Origin: Acidobacteriota bacterium
Lineage (GTDB): Bacteria; Acidobacteriota; Blastocatellia; Pyrinomonadales; Pyrinomonadaceae
Reading direction: 5' to 3'
Length of the DNA stretch: 55,337 bases
NCBI GenBank assembly: GCA_003222895.1
Contig: QHXI01000059.1
Location: forward strand, 1-55,337
The stretch's first letter is position 1; every line of letters starts with the position of its first letter. Shown here piece by piece: positions 1-8,035 of the stretch. The notes below the pieces were generated by a model. It worked only from the letters and a program-made list of their open reading frames with translations, did not search any database and was not told the DNA's origin. The position numbers and the translations under genes were made by a program.

Positions 1-29
1 CGCTTGTTAATCTCACGGCTTCCAAAAGA

Positions 30-1394
30 GTGAACGAACCTGCGACTCAAACTGAGAGTCATCTGGCTCGGCGCCTCGGTCTGTTCGACGCGACGATGAT
101 CGTGATGGGCGGAATCATTGGCGCGGGCATCTTCACCAATCCTTACGTCGTTGCTCAACAGGTTCACACTCCCGCTTTGATTCTCGGGGCGTGGGCCGTC
201 GGAGGATTGATCGCGCTCGCGGGCGCGTTCATCTATGCCGAGCTTTCATCCCAAGTCACCGAGTCTGGCGGTCAGTACGTCTATCTTCGCGACGCGATGC
301 ATCCTTTGGTTGCGTTTGTTTACGGCTGGAGCTTGCTGTTCGTGATTCAAACCGGAGGCATGGCGGCCGTTGCGCTTATCTTCGCGAATCACGTTTTTGA
401 ATTGGCCGGTGTTACAGCAAGCGAATTTAGCGCGGCGTTTCTTGGCTCAGCAGCGTTGGCGTTGTTGACCATCATCAATTGCGTCGGCGTGCGCGCGGGA
501 ACTGTCACACAAAACGTTTTCATGGTTTTGAAGTTGATGGCGATCGCCCTGCTGATGATTGCAGGATTGGCTCTTGCTCGACCGGCTTCAAGTGTCGTGG
601 CGCCGTCCGTCATCGGTTCGTCAACCACCTGGCAGTTACTGATCGCATTCGGCGCGGCGCTGATTCCCGCACAGTTCGCGTACGGAGGATGGCAGACAGC
701 ATGCTTCGTTGCCGGCGAAGTGCGCGAACCGAAGAAAACTCTGCCGCGCGGATTGTTGTTGGGCGTGCTTGGCGTAATCGTGGTCTATTTATCAGTTAAC
801 TACGTCTGTGTGCATGTGCTCGGGGCGGATGGTTTGGCCCAGACGAAAACACCGGCGTCGTCGGTAATGCGCCTCGCGCTCGGCAGCAAAGGCGGTAGAC
901 TGATCGCGGCCGGGATCGCAGTTTCAACTGTTGGTTTTTTGAGTCAAAGCATGCTGACGGCGCCGCGAGTTTATTTCGCGATGGCGGATGATGGATTGTT
1001 CTTTAAGAAATTAGCCTGGCTCAACGGCGCGCGCGTTCCGGCGGTCGCGATCGCGCTGCAAGGCGCTTTGGCGATACTAATCGCGCTCGTCGCCAGCAAG
1101 TACGAACAGATCCTGAATTACGTCGTGTCTGTCGATGTAGTTTTCTTCGCGCTGTCCGCGGCGTGCGTGTTTGTATTCCGCAAGCGCCGAGCATCGACTG
1201 CGGACGTGTTTCGAATTCCCGGCCATCCGTTCACGACGCTGTTCTTCATCGCCGCGTGCGCTGTAATAACTTTCAGTTTGCTGTACAAATTTCCGATGAA
1301 TAGCCTGATCAGTTTTGGAATTATGCTGCTGGGCGTGCCGGCGTATTTTGTTTGGGCGAAGCGGCCAAAAATGAAGTCAGTACCGCCCGCGTAA
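30..1394 (+). CDS. APC-family amino acid permease
   Basis: Inner-membrane transporter of the amino acid-polyamine-organocation superfamily, most like the LAT/SteT exchanger branch. The N-terminal motif GGIIGAGIFTNP (about residues 27-38) is the helix-breaking substrate-binding segment of TM1. The 454 residues carry about twelve hydrophobic segments, normal for the family. The first possible start here is a GTG at position 30 after a purine-rich AAAAGAG. The frame stays open to the left edge, so the true start could lie outside the window. The aminotransferase follows on the same strand, which suggests uptake or exchange of an amino acid that is then catabolised. The substrate cannot be read from sequence. 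Confidence 0.88.
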   Translation: MNEPATQTESHLARRLGLFDATMIVMGGIIGAGIFTNPYVVAQQVHTPALILGAWAVGGLIALAGAFIYAELSSQVTESGGQYVYLRDAMHPLVAFVYGWSLLFVIQTGGMAAVALIFANHVFELAGVTASEFSAAFLGSAALALLTIINCVGVRAGTVTQNVFMVLKLMAIALLMIAGLALARPASSVVAPSVIGSSTTWQLLIAFGAALIPAQFAYGGWQTACFVAGEVREPKKTLPRGLLLGVLGVIVVYLSVNYVCVHVLGADGLAQTKTPASSVMRLALGSKGGRLIAAGIAVSTVGFLSQSMLTAPRVYFAMADDGLFFKKLAWLNGARVPAVAIALQGALAILIALVASKYEQILNYVVSVDVVFFALSAACVFVFRKRRASTADVFRIPGHPFTTLFFIAACAVITFSLLYKFPMNSLISFGIMLLGVPAYFVWAKRPKMKSVPPA

Positions 1395-1404
1395 GCGGGT
1401 GGGT
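1383..1404. repeat. Short GC-rich palindrome at the permease stop
   Basis: CCGCCCGCGTAAGCGGGTGG overlaps the permease stop codon. The halves CCCGC and GCGGG pair around a GTAA loop. It looks like one unit of a short palindromic repeat and could act as a weak stem at the gene junction. No T-run follows, so it is not a terminator. No second copy was found in this window. Confidence 0.35.
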
Positions 1405-1461
1405 CATAGAATCGACCTTGGGATTTTGAGTTCATCGCTGACCTCGTTGCAAAGGCATCCA

Positions 1462-2538
1462 ATGAACACTCAATCAACCTACATGCAATGGGCCAAGAAG
1501 CGCCCAAAGGTCAAATACGATCTCGCGCTGAGCGGGATTCTGAATCTCCCGTTTCCGGAACTCGAAGCGACAATCGACGACATCGATCTCAATGGCGACA
1601 ACTCTTACGGTTACGCGCCGCTGGTCGATGCTTTGGCCGAGCATTGCCACGCGCCACGCGAATGTGTTGTCACGATCTCCGGCGGCACTTCAATGGCCAA
1701 TCATCTGGCGATGGCCGCGGCGATCGAGCACGGCGATGAAGTCTTGATCGAGCAGCCGACGTACGAACCGCTTTTGGCGCTGGCGGAATATTTTGGGGCG
1801 AACGTCAAACGATTTTCTCGATCATCTGCAAACCAGTTTCGTATCGACGTTGATGAACTTGAACAGAAAATAAGCAAGCGCACTAAGCTGATCGTGGTGA
1901 CGAACCTGCACAATCCCAGCAGCGCGCTTATCGATGAAGAGACATTGCGGCGTATCGGCGAAATCGCGCAAAGCGTTGGCGCGCGCATTCTCGTCGACGA
2001 GGTTTATCTGGAAGCGATGTTTGAAGATGCTCCGCGATCGGCTGTGCACCTCGGGCCGCAATTCATCTCGACTAGTAGCTTGACGAAGGGTTATGGCTTG
2101 AGCGGTTTACGCTGCGGCTGGATTCTCGCTGAACCGGAATTAGCTGAGCGCATGCGGCTCTTGCACGACATTTTTGGCGCGCTCGCGCCACATCCGGCTG
2201 AGCGATTGAGCGTCGTTGCTTTGCAAAAGTTGCCGAAGTTCATTACGCGTGCGAAAAATATTTTGGAAACAAATCGCGCGGTGATGAATGACTTTCTCGA
2301 TGCACGTGAAGAGCTGAAGGCGCCCAAGACCGTAAACGGCACGACCTGTTTTCCTTTGCTGATGAAGGGCCGCGTCGACGATCTCTCAGATCTGCTTCAT
2401 GAAAAATATGATACTGCGATCGTGCCCGGCCGTTTCTTTGAATCACCGCAAAATCTTCGCATCGGCATGTGCGCTGAGCCGGAATTGTTCGCAGAAGGGG
2501 TCAAGAGGCTGGGCGCTGCATTGAACCAGTTAAATTAG
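1462..2538 (+). CDS. PLP-dependent aminotransferase, class I/II
   Basis: Fold-type I pyridoxal-phosphate aminotransferase (358 residues from this start). The Schiff-base lysine is K209 in the motif SLTKGYGLSGLRCGW. Upstream are the expected SGGTSMANH cofactor-phosphate region, NLHNPSS (substrate and cofactor binding) and VDEVY (Asp contacting the pyridine nitrogen). The frame stays open back to a GTG at 1399, but ATG 1462 is preferred: it has AAAGG upstream and begins a natural N-terminus, whereas the earlier codons read through the palindrome. It sits between the permease and a flavin monooxygenase on the same strand. The substrate is unknown; aspartate- or aromatic-type activity is possible. 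Confidence 0.85.
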   Translation: MNTQSTYMQWAKKRPKVKYDLALSGILNLPFPELEATIDDIDLNGDNSYGYAPLVDALAEHCHAPRECVVTISGGTSMANHLAMAAAIEHGDEVLIEQPTYEPLLALAEYFGANVKRFSRSSANQFRIDVDELEQKISKRTKLIVVTNLHNPSSALIDEETLRRIGEIAQSVGARILVDEVYLEAMFEDAPRSAVHLGPQFISTSSLTKGYGLSGLRCGWILAEPELAERMRLLHDIFGALAPHPAERLSVVALQKLPKFITRAKNILETNRAVMNDFLDAREELKAPKTVNGTTCFPLLMKGRVDDLSDLLHEKYDTAIVPGRFFESPQNLRIGMCAEPELFAEGVKRLGAALNQLN

Positions 2539-2543
2539 CAGCA

Positions 2544-2620
2544 GGCGTTAGAGTGCCGGCTTCAGCCGGGTGTCTCTTCGTGGTTAGGAAAAGCCCGGCT
2601 GAAGCCGGTACTCTGACGCC
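2544..2620. repeat. REP-like imperfect palindrome, 27-nt arms
   Basis: The arms at 2544-2570 and 2594-2620 are reverse complements with two mismatches and flank a 23-nt spacer; the core is GCCGGCTTCAGCCGGG. The element fills most of the gap between the aminotransferase and the monooxygenase. Structure and placement fit a bacterial REP/BIME-type intergenic repeat. It would form a very stable hairpin in mRNA, but no T-run follows. Confidence 0.75.
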
Positions 2621-2631
2621 GTTTACTTAGA

Positions 2632-3765
2632 ATGAAAATCAGCATCATCGGCGGCGGGCCGGCGGGCATGTACTTCGCCATCCTCATGAAGAAGGCCGAC
2701 GCCGCGCACGACATCACCATTTATGAACGCAACGGCCCGGACGACACGTTTGGTTGGGGTGTGGTGTTTTCGGGTAAGACGCTCGCGAATCTGCGTGAAG
2801 CTGATGAAGTGTCGCACGCGGAAATCACCAGTGACTTCGAAGCCTGGGACAATGTTGACGTCGTCCATCGCGATGAAAAGATTTCAATTCACGGGAACAG
2901 TTTTTCCGGCATCGCGCGGATTCGTTTACTGAAGATTTTGCAGCGACGATGCGAACAGCTGGCGATTGAGATCAGGTTTGGGACGGAAATAAGCGACGTC
3001 GAATCCTTCCGAAACAATTGTGACGTGCTGGTCGGATCGGACGGAGTTAACAGCATGGTTAGAAAGACCTTCAGCGATGGCTTTGACCCCGATCTCAGCA
3101 CTCGTCCCAACAAGTACATCTGGTACGGGACGAATCAACTGTTCCATGGGTTGACTCTGACCTTTCGCGAAACGCCGGCCGGAGTTTTCGCGGCGCATTC
3201 ATACAGGTTCAATCAAACAACCAGCACCTTCATCGTCGAATGCGATCCTGAGACATGGGCGCGATCGGGTTTCGCGACGATGTCGGACGACACCGCCCGC
3301 GCGCGTCTGGCCGGCGTGTTCGCGAACGATCTCCGGGGGGACGAGCTACTTTCAAACAATTCGAAGTGGATCAATTTTCTGCTGGTGAAGAATGCTCATT
3401 GGTATTTCGAGAACGTCGTATTGCTCGGCGATGCTTTGCACACGGCGCATTTCTCGATCGGATCGGGAACGAAGCTGGCGATGGAAGATGCGATTGCGCT
3501 GGCCAACTGTTTCAAGCAAACTGCAAGCGTCAGTGAAGCGTTGCAGAACTTTGAGAGAAGCCGAAAGTCAGTGATCGAAGATTATCAAGCGGCTGCTTAT
3601 GAAAGTATGTTGTGGTTTGAGAATGCGCGAGACTACATGAATCTATCGCCGGTCGAAGTTGCTTACTCGTTGATGACGCGCAGCGGTCGAGTCGATCGAG
3701 ATGAATTGATGAAGCGGGATGCTAATTTCGTAGTGTTGTACGAGCGTGCGACTAGGCCGGTGTAG
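2632..3765 (+). CDS. FAD-dependent monooxygenase, VioD/anthraniloyl-CoA monooxygenase-like
   Basis: Group A flavoprotein hydroxylase using FAD, NAD(P)H and O2. It has the dinucleotide-binding GGGPAG at residues 7-12, GWGVVFSG near residue 42 and the second FAD motif GDALHTAHFSIGSG from about residue 266. The stretch RPNKYIWYGTNQLF and the later STFIVEC closely resemble what I recall of VioD (a tryptophan-derivative hydroxylase of violacein synthesis). The N-terminal half of anthraniloyl-CoA and salicylyl-CoA monooxygenases is also similar. At 377 residues it is VioD-sized, without the OYE-like half of the CoA enzymes. No other violacein genes are present. With the permease and aminotransferase beside it, an aromatic amino acid or anthranilate-type substrate is likely. 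Confidence 0.8.
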   Translation: MKISIIGGGPAGMYFAILMKKADAAHDITIYERNGPDDTFGWGVVFSGKTLANLREADEVSHAEITSDFEAWDNVDVVHRDEKISIHGNSFSGIARIRLLKILQRRCEQLAIEIRFGTEISDVESFRNNCDVLVGSDGVNSMVRKTFSDGFDPDLSTRPNKYIWYGTNQLFHGLTLTFRETPAGVFAAHSYRFNQTTSTFIVECDPETWARSGFATMSDDTARARLAGVFANDLRGDELLSNNSKWINFLLVKNAHWYFENVVLLGDALHTAHFSIGSGTKLAMEDAIALANCFKQTASVSEALQNFERSRKSVIEDYQAAAYESMLWFENARDYMNLSPVEVAYSLMTRSGRVDRDELMKRDANFVVLYERATRPV

Positions 3766-4195
3766 CGGCTTCGAGCATTTGCGCGGACGGATTTTCCAGG
3801 TGTGTGATGACTTCAGGGCAACGATAGCACGCCGCTTTTCCTTCCTGTTGGTACCAACGGCATTCAGGACGAATGCTGCAAGGCGGTAAGACCTCAACGG
3901 CCCTCGGCAAAATCTGCACAATGCGCGTCGCTAATTGGCAGTCTTTACCATCAAAGTGAACGCACTTCTTCTCTTCGCAGCGTGCCGCGAAGCGAAAGAC
4001 TGTTCGCGCATCCACGTCGCGGGTTAAAGATAGCAACTGCGGTGTGACGGGCTGCGGCTGTTCGATCCAGGCCAGCCGCCGCCCTTCGGGCGTGTCCTGC
4101 AACACGCCCAGCACCACGCTGTCATCCATCTCCGGCTGGGCGCTAGGGCACATCAACCGTTTCTGGTCAGCGCACGGACTTACCGTCTCGCTCAT
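3752..4195 (-). CDS. Cysteine-rich conserved protein of unknown function
   Basis: A 147-residue protein I cannot assign. Nine cysteines stand out: C8, C16, then C73-x4-C78-x7-C86, and C106-x5-C112-x10-C123-x2-C126. The last block (CRWYQQEGKAACYRCP) looks like a metal or iron-sulfur ligand set. No signal peptide or membrane segment, so probably cytoplasmic. It starts 8 nt after the stop of the 92-residue gene and shares that gene's promoter. Its 3' end overlaps the convergent monooxygenase by 14 nt. A zinc or Fe-S protein is an inference from cysteine spacing only. Confidence 0.7.
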   Translation of the reverse strand: MSETVSPCADQKRLMCPSAQPEMDDSVVLGVLQDTPEGRRLAWIEQPQPVTPQLLSLTRDVDARTVFRFAARCEEKKCVHFDGKDCQLATRIVQILPRAVEVLPPCSIRPECRWYQQEGKAACYRCPEVITHLENPSAQMLEAATPA

Positions 4196-4203
4196 GAGTT
4201 TGT

Positions 4204-4482
4204 TTATTGCTCGAATTCGGCCGGCCGGAAAATAAAGCCCATTGTCGTTATCCCACCTCCGATAACTACCTTGGGCTCGAACTTAACTCCAGGTACTGCT
4301 TTCGCAACCTGCGCGGTGATTTGCTTAGCGGCCGCGTTGGCTTCTCGCTTGGCCAATTCTTCCGCGATCATCCGGCCCATGATGATGCCGCCGGGAAATT
4401 TCTTGATGTCAGTGCCGGCAATTGCTCTTTCAACGGCGGCTGCGAGATCGGCGACTCTAATAGTTGATGCCTTGGTTGGCAT
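4204..4482 (-). CDS. Small conserved hypothetical protein (92 aa)
   Basis: Not recognised. The sequence is Ala/Ile/Lys-rich with an N-terminal amphipathic helix (VADLAAAVERAIAG) and Gly-rich turns near FPGGIIMG and VIGGGITTMGFIF. It has no cysteines, signal peptide or transmembrane helix. The start is secure: ATG preceded by a strong Shine-Dalgarno GGAGGTG and a canonical promoter 54 nt further up. The cysteine-rich gene follows after 8 nt, so the two are co-transcribed and their products probably act together. Confidence 0.68.
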   Translation of the reverse strand: MPTKASTIRVADLAAAVERAIAGTDIKKFPGGIIMGRMIAEELAKREANAAAKQITAQVAKAVPGVKFEPKVVIGGGITTMGFIFRPAEFEQ

Positions 4483-4542
4483 GAAGCACCTCCAGAGGTT
4501 TCCAAGAAGAAAATGTTACTACGGGGGATCGGGACGCGGTGC

Positions 4543-4571
4543 ACTCTATTAATTTTGCGCGCCGGTGTCAA
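4543..4571 (-). promoter_or_regulatory. Sigma70-type promoter for the two-gene cysteine-rich operon
   Basis: On the minus strand, TTGACA (4566-4571, perfect -35), a 17-nt spacer and TAGAGT (4543-4548, -10) lie between the serS stop and the 92-aa gene. Expected transcription start is near 4536, about 54 nt before the ATG. This separates the small operon from serS upstream. Confidence 0.65.
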
Positions 4572-4598
4572 CTGAAAATTGCGAGGACTAGTAACCTA

Positions 4599-5885
4599 TT
4601 ACTTGTCAATCACATCAATACCGCTCATGTATGGGCGCAAGACTTCCGGCACGACAATCGAACCATCCGGCTGCTGAAAATTCTCAAGCACCGCGATCCA
4701 CGTGCGGCCCACGGCGAGGGCCGAGCCGTTTAGTGTGTGAACGTATTCCGGTTTCGCTCCCCCCGCGCGGCGAAAACGAATGTTCGCGCGGCGCGCCTGG
4801 AACGCTTCGTAATTCGAGCACGAAGAAATTTCGCGAAAAGTATTTTGTGAGGGCAGCCAGACTTCGATGTCATAAGTTTTGGCGCTGCCAAATCCAAGGT
4901 CGCCAGTCGAGAGCGCAACCACGCGATAATGAATCCCGAGTAACTGCAAAACCGTCTCGGCATTCTGAGTCAGCGCATCGAGCTCTGCATAAGAATTCTC
5001 CGGCAGCGAATACTTCACCAACTCAACCTTTTCGAATTGATGCTGACGAATCACGCCGCGAGTGTCTTTGCCATAGCTGCCGGCTTCCGATCTGAAACAC
5101 GGTGTGTATGCCGCCCATTTCATCGGCAGTTGGGACGCATCGAGAATCTCGTCGCGATAATAATTTGTCACCGGCACTTCAGCGGTCGGCACCAGGTAGA
5201 AGCCGCGCTCGTCTTCGAGCTTGAAGAGTTCCTGCTCGAACTTCGGTAACTGCCCCGTGCCAAAAAGCGCGTCGCGGTTCACGATGAATGGCGGCAGCGT
5301 TTCGAGGTAACCATGTTCACGCGCGTGGAGATCCAGCATGAAATCGATCAGCGCTCGCTCCAGTCTTGCGCCCGCGGCGTTGAGAATCGCAAAGCGCGCG
5401 CCGGCGATTTTGGTCGCGCGTTCGAGATCCAAAATCCCGAGCGCCGTGCCGAGATCGACGTGATCCTTCGGCTCGAAATCGAATTCCGGTTTTGTCCCCC
5501 AACGATGAATCTCGACGTTGGCCGATTCGTCTTTGCCGACCGGGACGCTTTCATGTGGAATGTTCGGCAGGGTCGAAAGCAACTCGCGCATCGTTTGCTC
5601 GGCCGCTTGGCGTTTCGCGTCCAACTCGGCGATCCGGTCCTTCAATTCATTGACCGCTTTCCGGCGCGCGTCAGCTTCAGCGGCGCGGCCGTCTTTCATC
5701 AACGAACCAATCTCGCGGCTGGCAGCGTTGCGTTCCGCGTTTAGTCGATCGGATTCGGCGATAACTTGTCGTCGCTCACTGTCTGCCTCAGCGAATTTAT
5801 CAAGCACATCGCCGGGCATACTTCGTTTCTCGAGCGCGGCGCGCACTGCGGCAATATTTTCCCGAACGTAGTTAAGATCAAGCAT
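4599..5885 (-). CDS. serS: Seryl-tRNA synthetase
   Basis: Charges tRNA-Ser (and tRNA-Sec where present) with serine in the cytoplasm. The 428 residues match the usual bacterial length. The N-terminal coiled-coil tRNA-binding arm (about residues 30-105) is rich in Glu, Arg and Ala heptads. The class II core shows [13 protein letters not shown], motif 2 [14 protein letters not shown] and motif 3 [17 protein letters not shown]. The ATG at 5885 gives the standard [10 protein letters not shown] start. A longer reading of the frame to 6341 only runs through the upstream gene out of phase. The start overlaps the end of the nucleotidyltransferase gene by 8 nt (ATGCTTGA), so translation is probably coupled. 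Confidence 0.97.
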   Translation of the reverse strand: MLDLNYVRENIAAVRAALEKRSMPGDVLDKFAEADSERRQVIAESDRLNAERNAASREIGSLMKDGRAAEADARRKAVNELKDRIAELDAKRQAAEQTMRELLSTLPNIPHESVPVGKDESANVEIHRWGTKPEFDFEPKDHVDLGTALGILDLERATKIAGARFAILNAAGARLERALIDFMLDLHAREHGYLETLPPFIVNRDALFGTGQLPKFEQELFKLEDERGFYLVPTAEVPVTNYYRDEILDASQLPMKWAAYTPCFRSEAGSYGKDTRGVIRQHQFEKVELVKYSLPENSYAELDALTQNAETVLQLLGIHYRVVALSTGDLGFGSAKTYDIEVWLPSQNTFREISSCSNYEAFQARRANIRFRRAGGAKPEYVHTLNGSALAVGRTWIAVLENFQQPDGSIVVPEVLRPYMSGIDVIDK

Positions 5886-6651
5886 TCGTAGTCTCTTGGT
5901 CCGGCATTGCGCTGAAGATTCGATTTGCCTCTTCCAGCGTCTTTTTTGAACCGACATCGTACCAGACGCCGGGCACGCGCCAGACATAAAAAGGCGTGCG
6001 TGGATACATCCACTGCACCAGTCGGCCGGGCTGATCCGGATTGTTTCCCTCAGCGATGTATTGATGGACCAAAGGCAGAGCCGTTCGTGGATAGTAATAC
6101 AACGCAATGCCGGTGAGTGTCGATTTCGGCTTCGCGGGCTTCTCTTCAAAAAAAGTGATTCGATCTTGATCGTCGATCTCGATCGCGTTGTACTTCTTGA
6201 TGGCTTCCAGATCGCCGACGTCATAGACACCAGTGACCGGCGCGTTGCGCTCCCGACAGTAGTCGCCGAACGCTTCGAGGCTGTGGCTGAAAAGATTGTC
6301 GCCACCGACGACGATAATATCGTCTTCAATCTGCGCTTCATTTATCACCAGATTCATATCGCCAATCGCGCCCAACTTGTTCGAATCGTCCGTCGAATGA
6401 TCGTTGACGATCGTAATCGGGAGGCTCACGTGTTTTGTCTCATACTCATCAGCCCAACGCTGAAAATGCGGTGCGAACTTTTCGTTTGTAACAACGAACG
6501 CGTGGTCGATCCCTGGTATTGGCGTCAAGTTATCCAGTACGTGCTCGATCATCGGTTTCCCCGCGACCGATAGCAGCGGCTTCGGCTGATTTAGCGTCAA
6601 GGGATAAAGACGCGTGGCATAACCAGCGCCGAGAACTATTAACTTCACCAT
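5878..6651 (-). CDS. Sugar-phosphate nucleotidyltransferase (RmlA/RfbA-like)
   Basis: Makes an NDP-sugar from a sugar 1-phosphate and an NTP, usually feeding polysaccharide or O-antigen synthesis. The signature [12 protein letters not shown] followed by [13 protein letters not shown] (residues 8-34) is the nucleotide-binding loop. VVGGDNLF supplies the metal/sugar Asp, and FEEKP is the second conserved motif. At 257 residues it matches the shorter glucose-1-phosphate thymidylyltransferase-like group without a C-terminal beta-helix. It is the first gene of the pair with serS. Exact nucleotide and sugar are undetermined. No other sugar-nucleotide genes lie nearby. Confidence 0.86.
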   Translation of the reverse strand: MVKLIVLGAGYATRLYPLTLNQPKPLLSVAGKPMIEHVLDNLTPIPGIDHAFVVTNEKFAPHFQRWADEYETKHVSLPITIVNDHSTDDSNKLGAIGDMNLVINEAQIEDDIIVVGGDNLFSHSLEAFGDYCRERNAPVTGVYDVGDLEAIKKYNAIEIDDQDRITFFEEKPAKPKSTLTGIALYYYPRTALPLVHQYIAEGNNPDQPGRLVQWMYPRTPFYVWRVPGVWYDVGSKKTLEEANRIFSAMPDQETTNA

Positions 6652-6734
6652 CTCCTCCGTGGATTTCGTTGGACGAACAGCAATGAGACGCGCTGTTCGA
6701 TCGTTTCGAGGATGAATGTGAATCTTTACAAAAA

Positions 6735-6763
6735 ATCAGACTGCGGGCAAACGACGCAGTCAA
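6735..6763 (-). promoter_or_regulatory. Probable promoter of nucleotidyltransferase-serS operon
   Basis: Minus strand TTGACT (6758-6763), 17-nt spacer, TCTGAT (6735-6740). This gives a leader of about 75 nt before the ATG at 6651. It lies back to back with the fabG-like promoter. Confidence 0.42.
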
Positions 6764-6793
6764 CGCAACTTCCGCGTGCGATCGGACCTCTGT

Positions 6794-6799
6794 TATAGT
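6794..6799 (+). promoter_or_regulatory. Probable -10 element of the fabG-like gene
   Basis: TATAGT, one mismatch from consensus, lies about 45 nt before the TTG start. No good -35 is seen at the right distance (TTCCGC at best), so an activator or another sigma factor may be involved. Confidence 0.4.
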
Positions 6800-6844
6800 C
6801 CGTTCGATTTCCGCTCGTATTTCATAGTTTCGAGGAGAAAAGTT

Positions 6845-7606
6845 TTGGGTTCCGAAGACAGAAAATTTTCCGGCCGGGTGGCGATCGTTACCGGCGCGAC
6901 GCGCGGCATCGGCCGGGCCATCGCGCTGGAACTGGCGCAACGCGGCGCCGATGTGGCATTCAACTATGCCAAGAGCATGACCGCGGCGGACGAACTGAAA
7001 TCAGAAATTGAATCAATGGGAGTACGCGCCTGGGCATCGCAGGGCGACGTGGCGAATACCGACGCCGCGGCCGCGATGGTGAAGCAGGTCAAAGACTCGT
7101 TCGGTCGCATCGATTTTCTCGTCAATAACGCGGGCATAGTGCGCGACACTTTGATTCTACGCATGAAAGAATGCGATTGGGACGCGGTGATCGATACGAA
7201 TTTGAAAGGCGCCTGGAATTTCGCGAAAGCTGCGCTGCGCGTAATGCTCCGACAGGAAGAGGGCGGATCGATTCTTAACATCACGTCAATCAGCGGCGTC
7301 GTCGGGATGGCCGGGCAATCGAATTACTCAGCTTCGAAGGCCGGCATGATCGGGTTGACGAAAGCGCTGGCGCGCGAAGTTGCGAGTCGCAAAGTTACTG
7401 TGAATGCGTTGGCACTCGGCATGGTCTCGACGGATATGTCCAGCGCGCTCGATGAAACCTATCGCGCAAAGTTGCTCGAACAGATTCCGCTGGGTCGATT
7501 CGCCGAGGTTGAGGAAGTCGGACGCATTGCGTGCTTCCTGCTTTCGAACGATGCACGATACATCACAGGGCAGGTGGTTCAGGTTGATGGCGGACTGGCA
7601 ATGTAA
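6845..7606 (+). CDS. fabG: 3-oxoacyl-ACP reductase-like short-chain dehydrogenase
   Basis: NAD(P)H-dependent classical SDR, most like beta-ketoacyl-ACP reductase of fatty-acid elongation. From the chosen start it has 253 residues. The cofactor motif GATRGIGRAIA, NNAG (structural), the catalytic Ser in NITSISG and YSASKAG (Tyr-x3-Lys) are all intact. The C-terminus ITGQVVQVDGG is typical. The start is a TTG at 6845, 7 nt after a perfect AGGAG; the upstream ATG at 6776 lies before the -10 element and is rejected. The gene stands alone, away from other fab genes, so a role in another ketoacyl reduction (for example a polyhydroxyalkanoate or secondary pathway) is possible. Confidence 0.88.
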   Translation: MGSEDRKFSGRVAIVTGATRGIGRAIALELAQRGADVAFNYAKSMTAADELKSEIESMGVRAWASQGDVANTDAAAAMVKQVKDSFGRIDFLVNNAGIVRDTLILRMKECDWDAVIDTNLKGAWNFAKAALRVMLRQEEGGSILNITSISGVVGMAGQSNYSASKAGMIGLTKALAREVASRKVTVNALALGMVSTDMSSALDETYRAKLLEQIPLGRFAEVEEVGRIACFLLSNDARYITGQVVQVDGGLAM

Positions 7607-7610
7607 ATTC

Positions 7611-7671
7611 GAGTTTCAAGTCTAAGGTGAAAGTTTCAAGGTCGGTAATTTAACTTGAAACCTCAAACTTG
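7611..7671. repeat. Decayed GTTTCAAG inverted/direct repeats
   Basis: GTTTCAAG occurs at 7613-7620 and 7633-7640, and its complement CTTGAAAC at 7654-7661. The last two form an 8-bp stem with a 13-nt loop just downstream of the fabG-like stop. It looks like an eroded intergenic palindrome. It may slow 3' exonucleases, but there is no T-run. Confidence 0.4.
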
Positions 7672-7681
7672 TAACTACCCA

Positions 7682-7944
7682 GAAAAGACTCGCCCCGCCG
7701 ATCTTTTCAAATCAGCGGGGCGATTACATCAGGGTAGGTTCGGGTAAATTAGGGTTGGCTAGGCCAGACTTGAGAATCGTCGCTTACGTGCGATCCTGTA
7801 CTTCAAAGGTGGTACTTATTGAAGGCGGTATGAAGTCTACGGAGCGAAAAATAAAACTGCCGCATCAAGAACTGACGACCTTCCGTCTTTGAAGCTACTC
7901 GCCTCAGCCAGCAATACTTTCAAACACCTGATAACTTGTTTGTA
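7682..7944 (-). ncRNA. Candidate structured small RNA (6S-like rod?)
   Basis: The longest gene-free stretch of the window (7607-8035) appears to encode an RNA of about 260 nt on the minus strand. A promoter (TTGACG, 17 nt, TACTTT) lies at 7951-7979 and an intrinsic terminator at 7690-7723. Inside, complementary segments nest in order: ATCAGG near the 5' end with CCTGAT near the 3' end, then GGCTGAGG with CCTAGCC, then CTTCAAAG with CTTTGAAG. The result is a long hairpin rod. This overall shape recalls 6S RNA, but I do not recognise conserved 6S sequence. It does not resemble tmRNA or RNase P, and no plausible ORF covers it. Confidence 0.45.
7690..7723 (-). terminator. Intrinsic terminator of the candidate small RNA
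   Basis: Perfect 9-bp stem TCGCCCCGC/GCGGGGCGA plus 3 more pairs after one mismatch, with an 8-nt loop. On the minus strand it is followed by GTCTTTTCT. The T-run is on the minus-strand side only, so it terminates leftward transcription. Confidence 0.55.
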
Positions 7945-7950
7945 AACTGC

Positions 7951-7979
7951 AAAGTACACCCGCGCTCGGTTTCCGTCAA
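7951..7979 (-). promoter_or_regulatory. Promoter of the candidate small RNA
   Basis: TTGACG (7974-7979) and TACTTT (7951-7956) with 17-nt spacing on the minus strand. It lies just below the end of the five-gene operon and points into a region without genes. Confidence 0.45.
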
Positions 7980-8035
7980 GGGAAAATCAGAGAAATGTGA
8001 CAAGTTTGTGACATGCGTTACGAGGTCGATGGCAC

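Noticed and set aside
5886-6341. N-terminal extension of seryl-tRNA synthetase to 6341
   Set aside because: It is the out-of-phase reading of the nucleotidyltransferase gene. The natural [10 protein letters not shown] start at 5885 fits all known SerS proteins.
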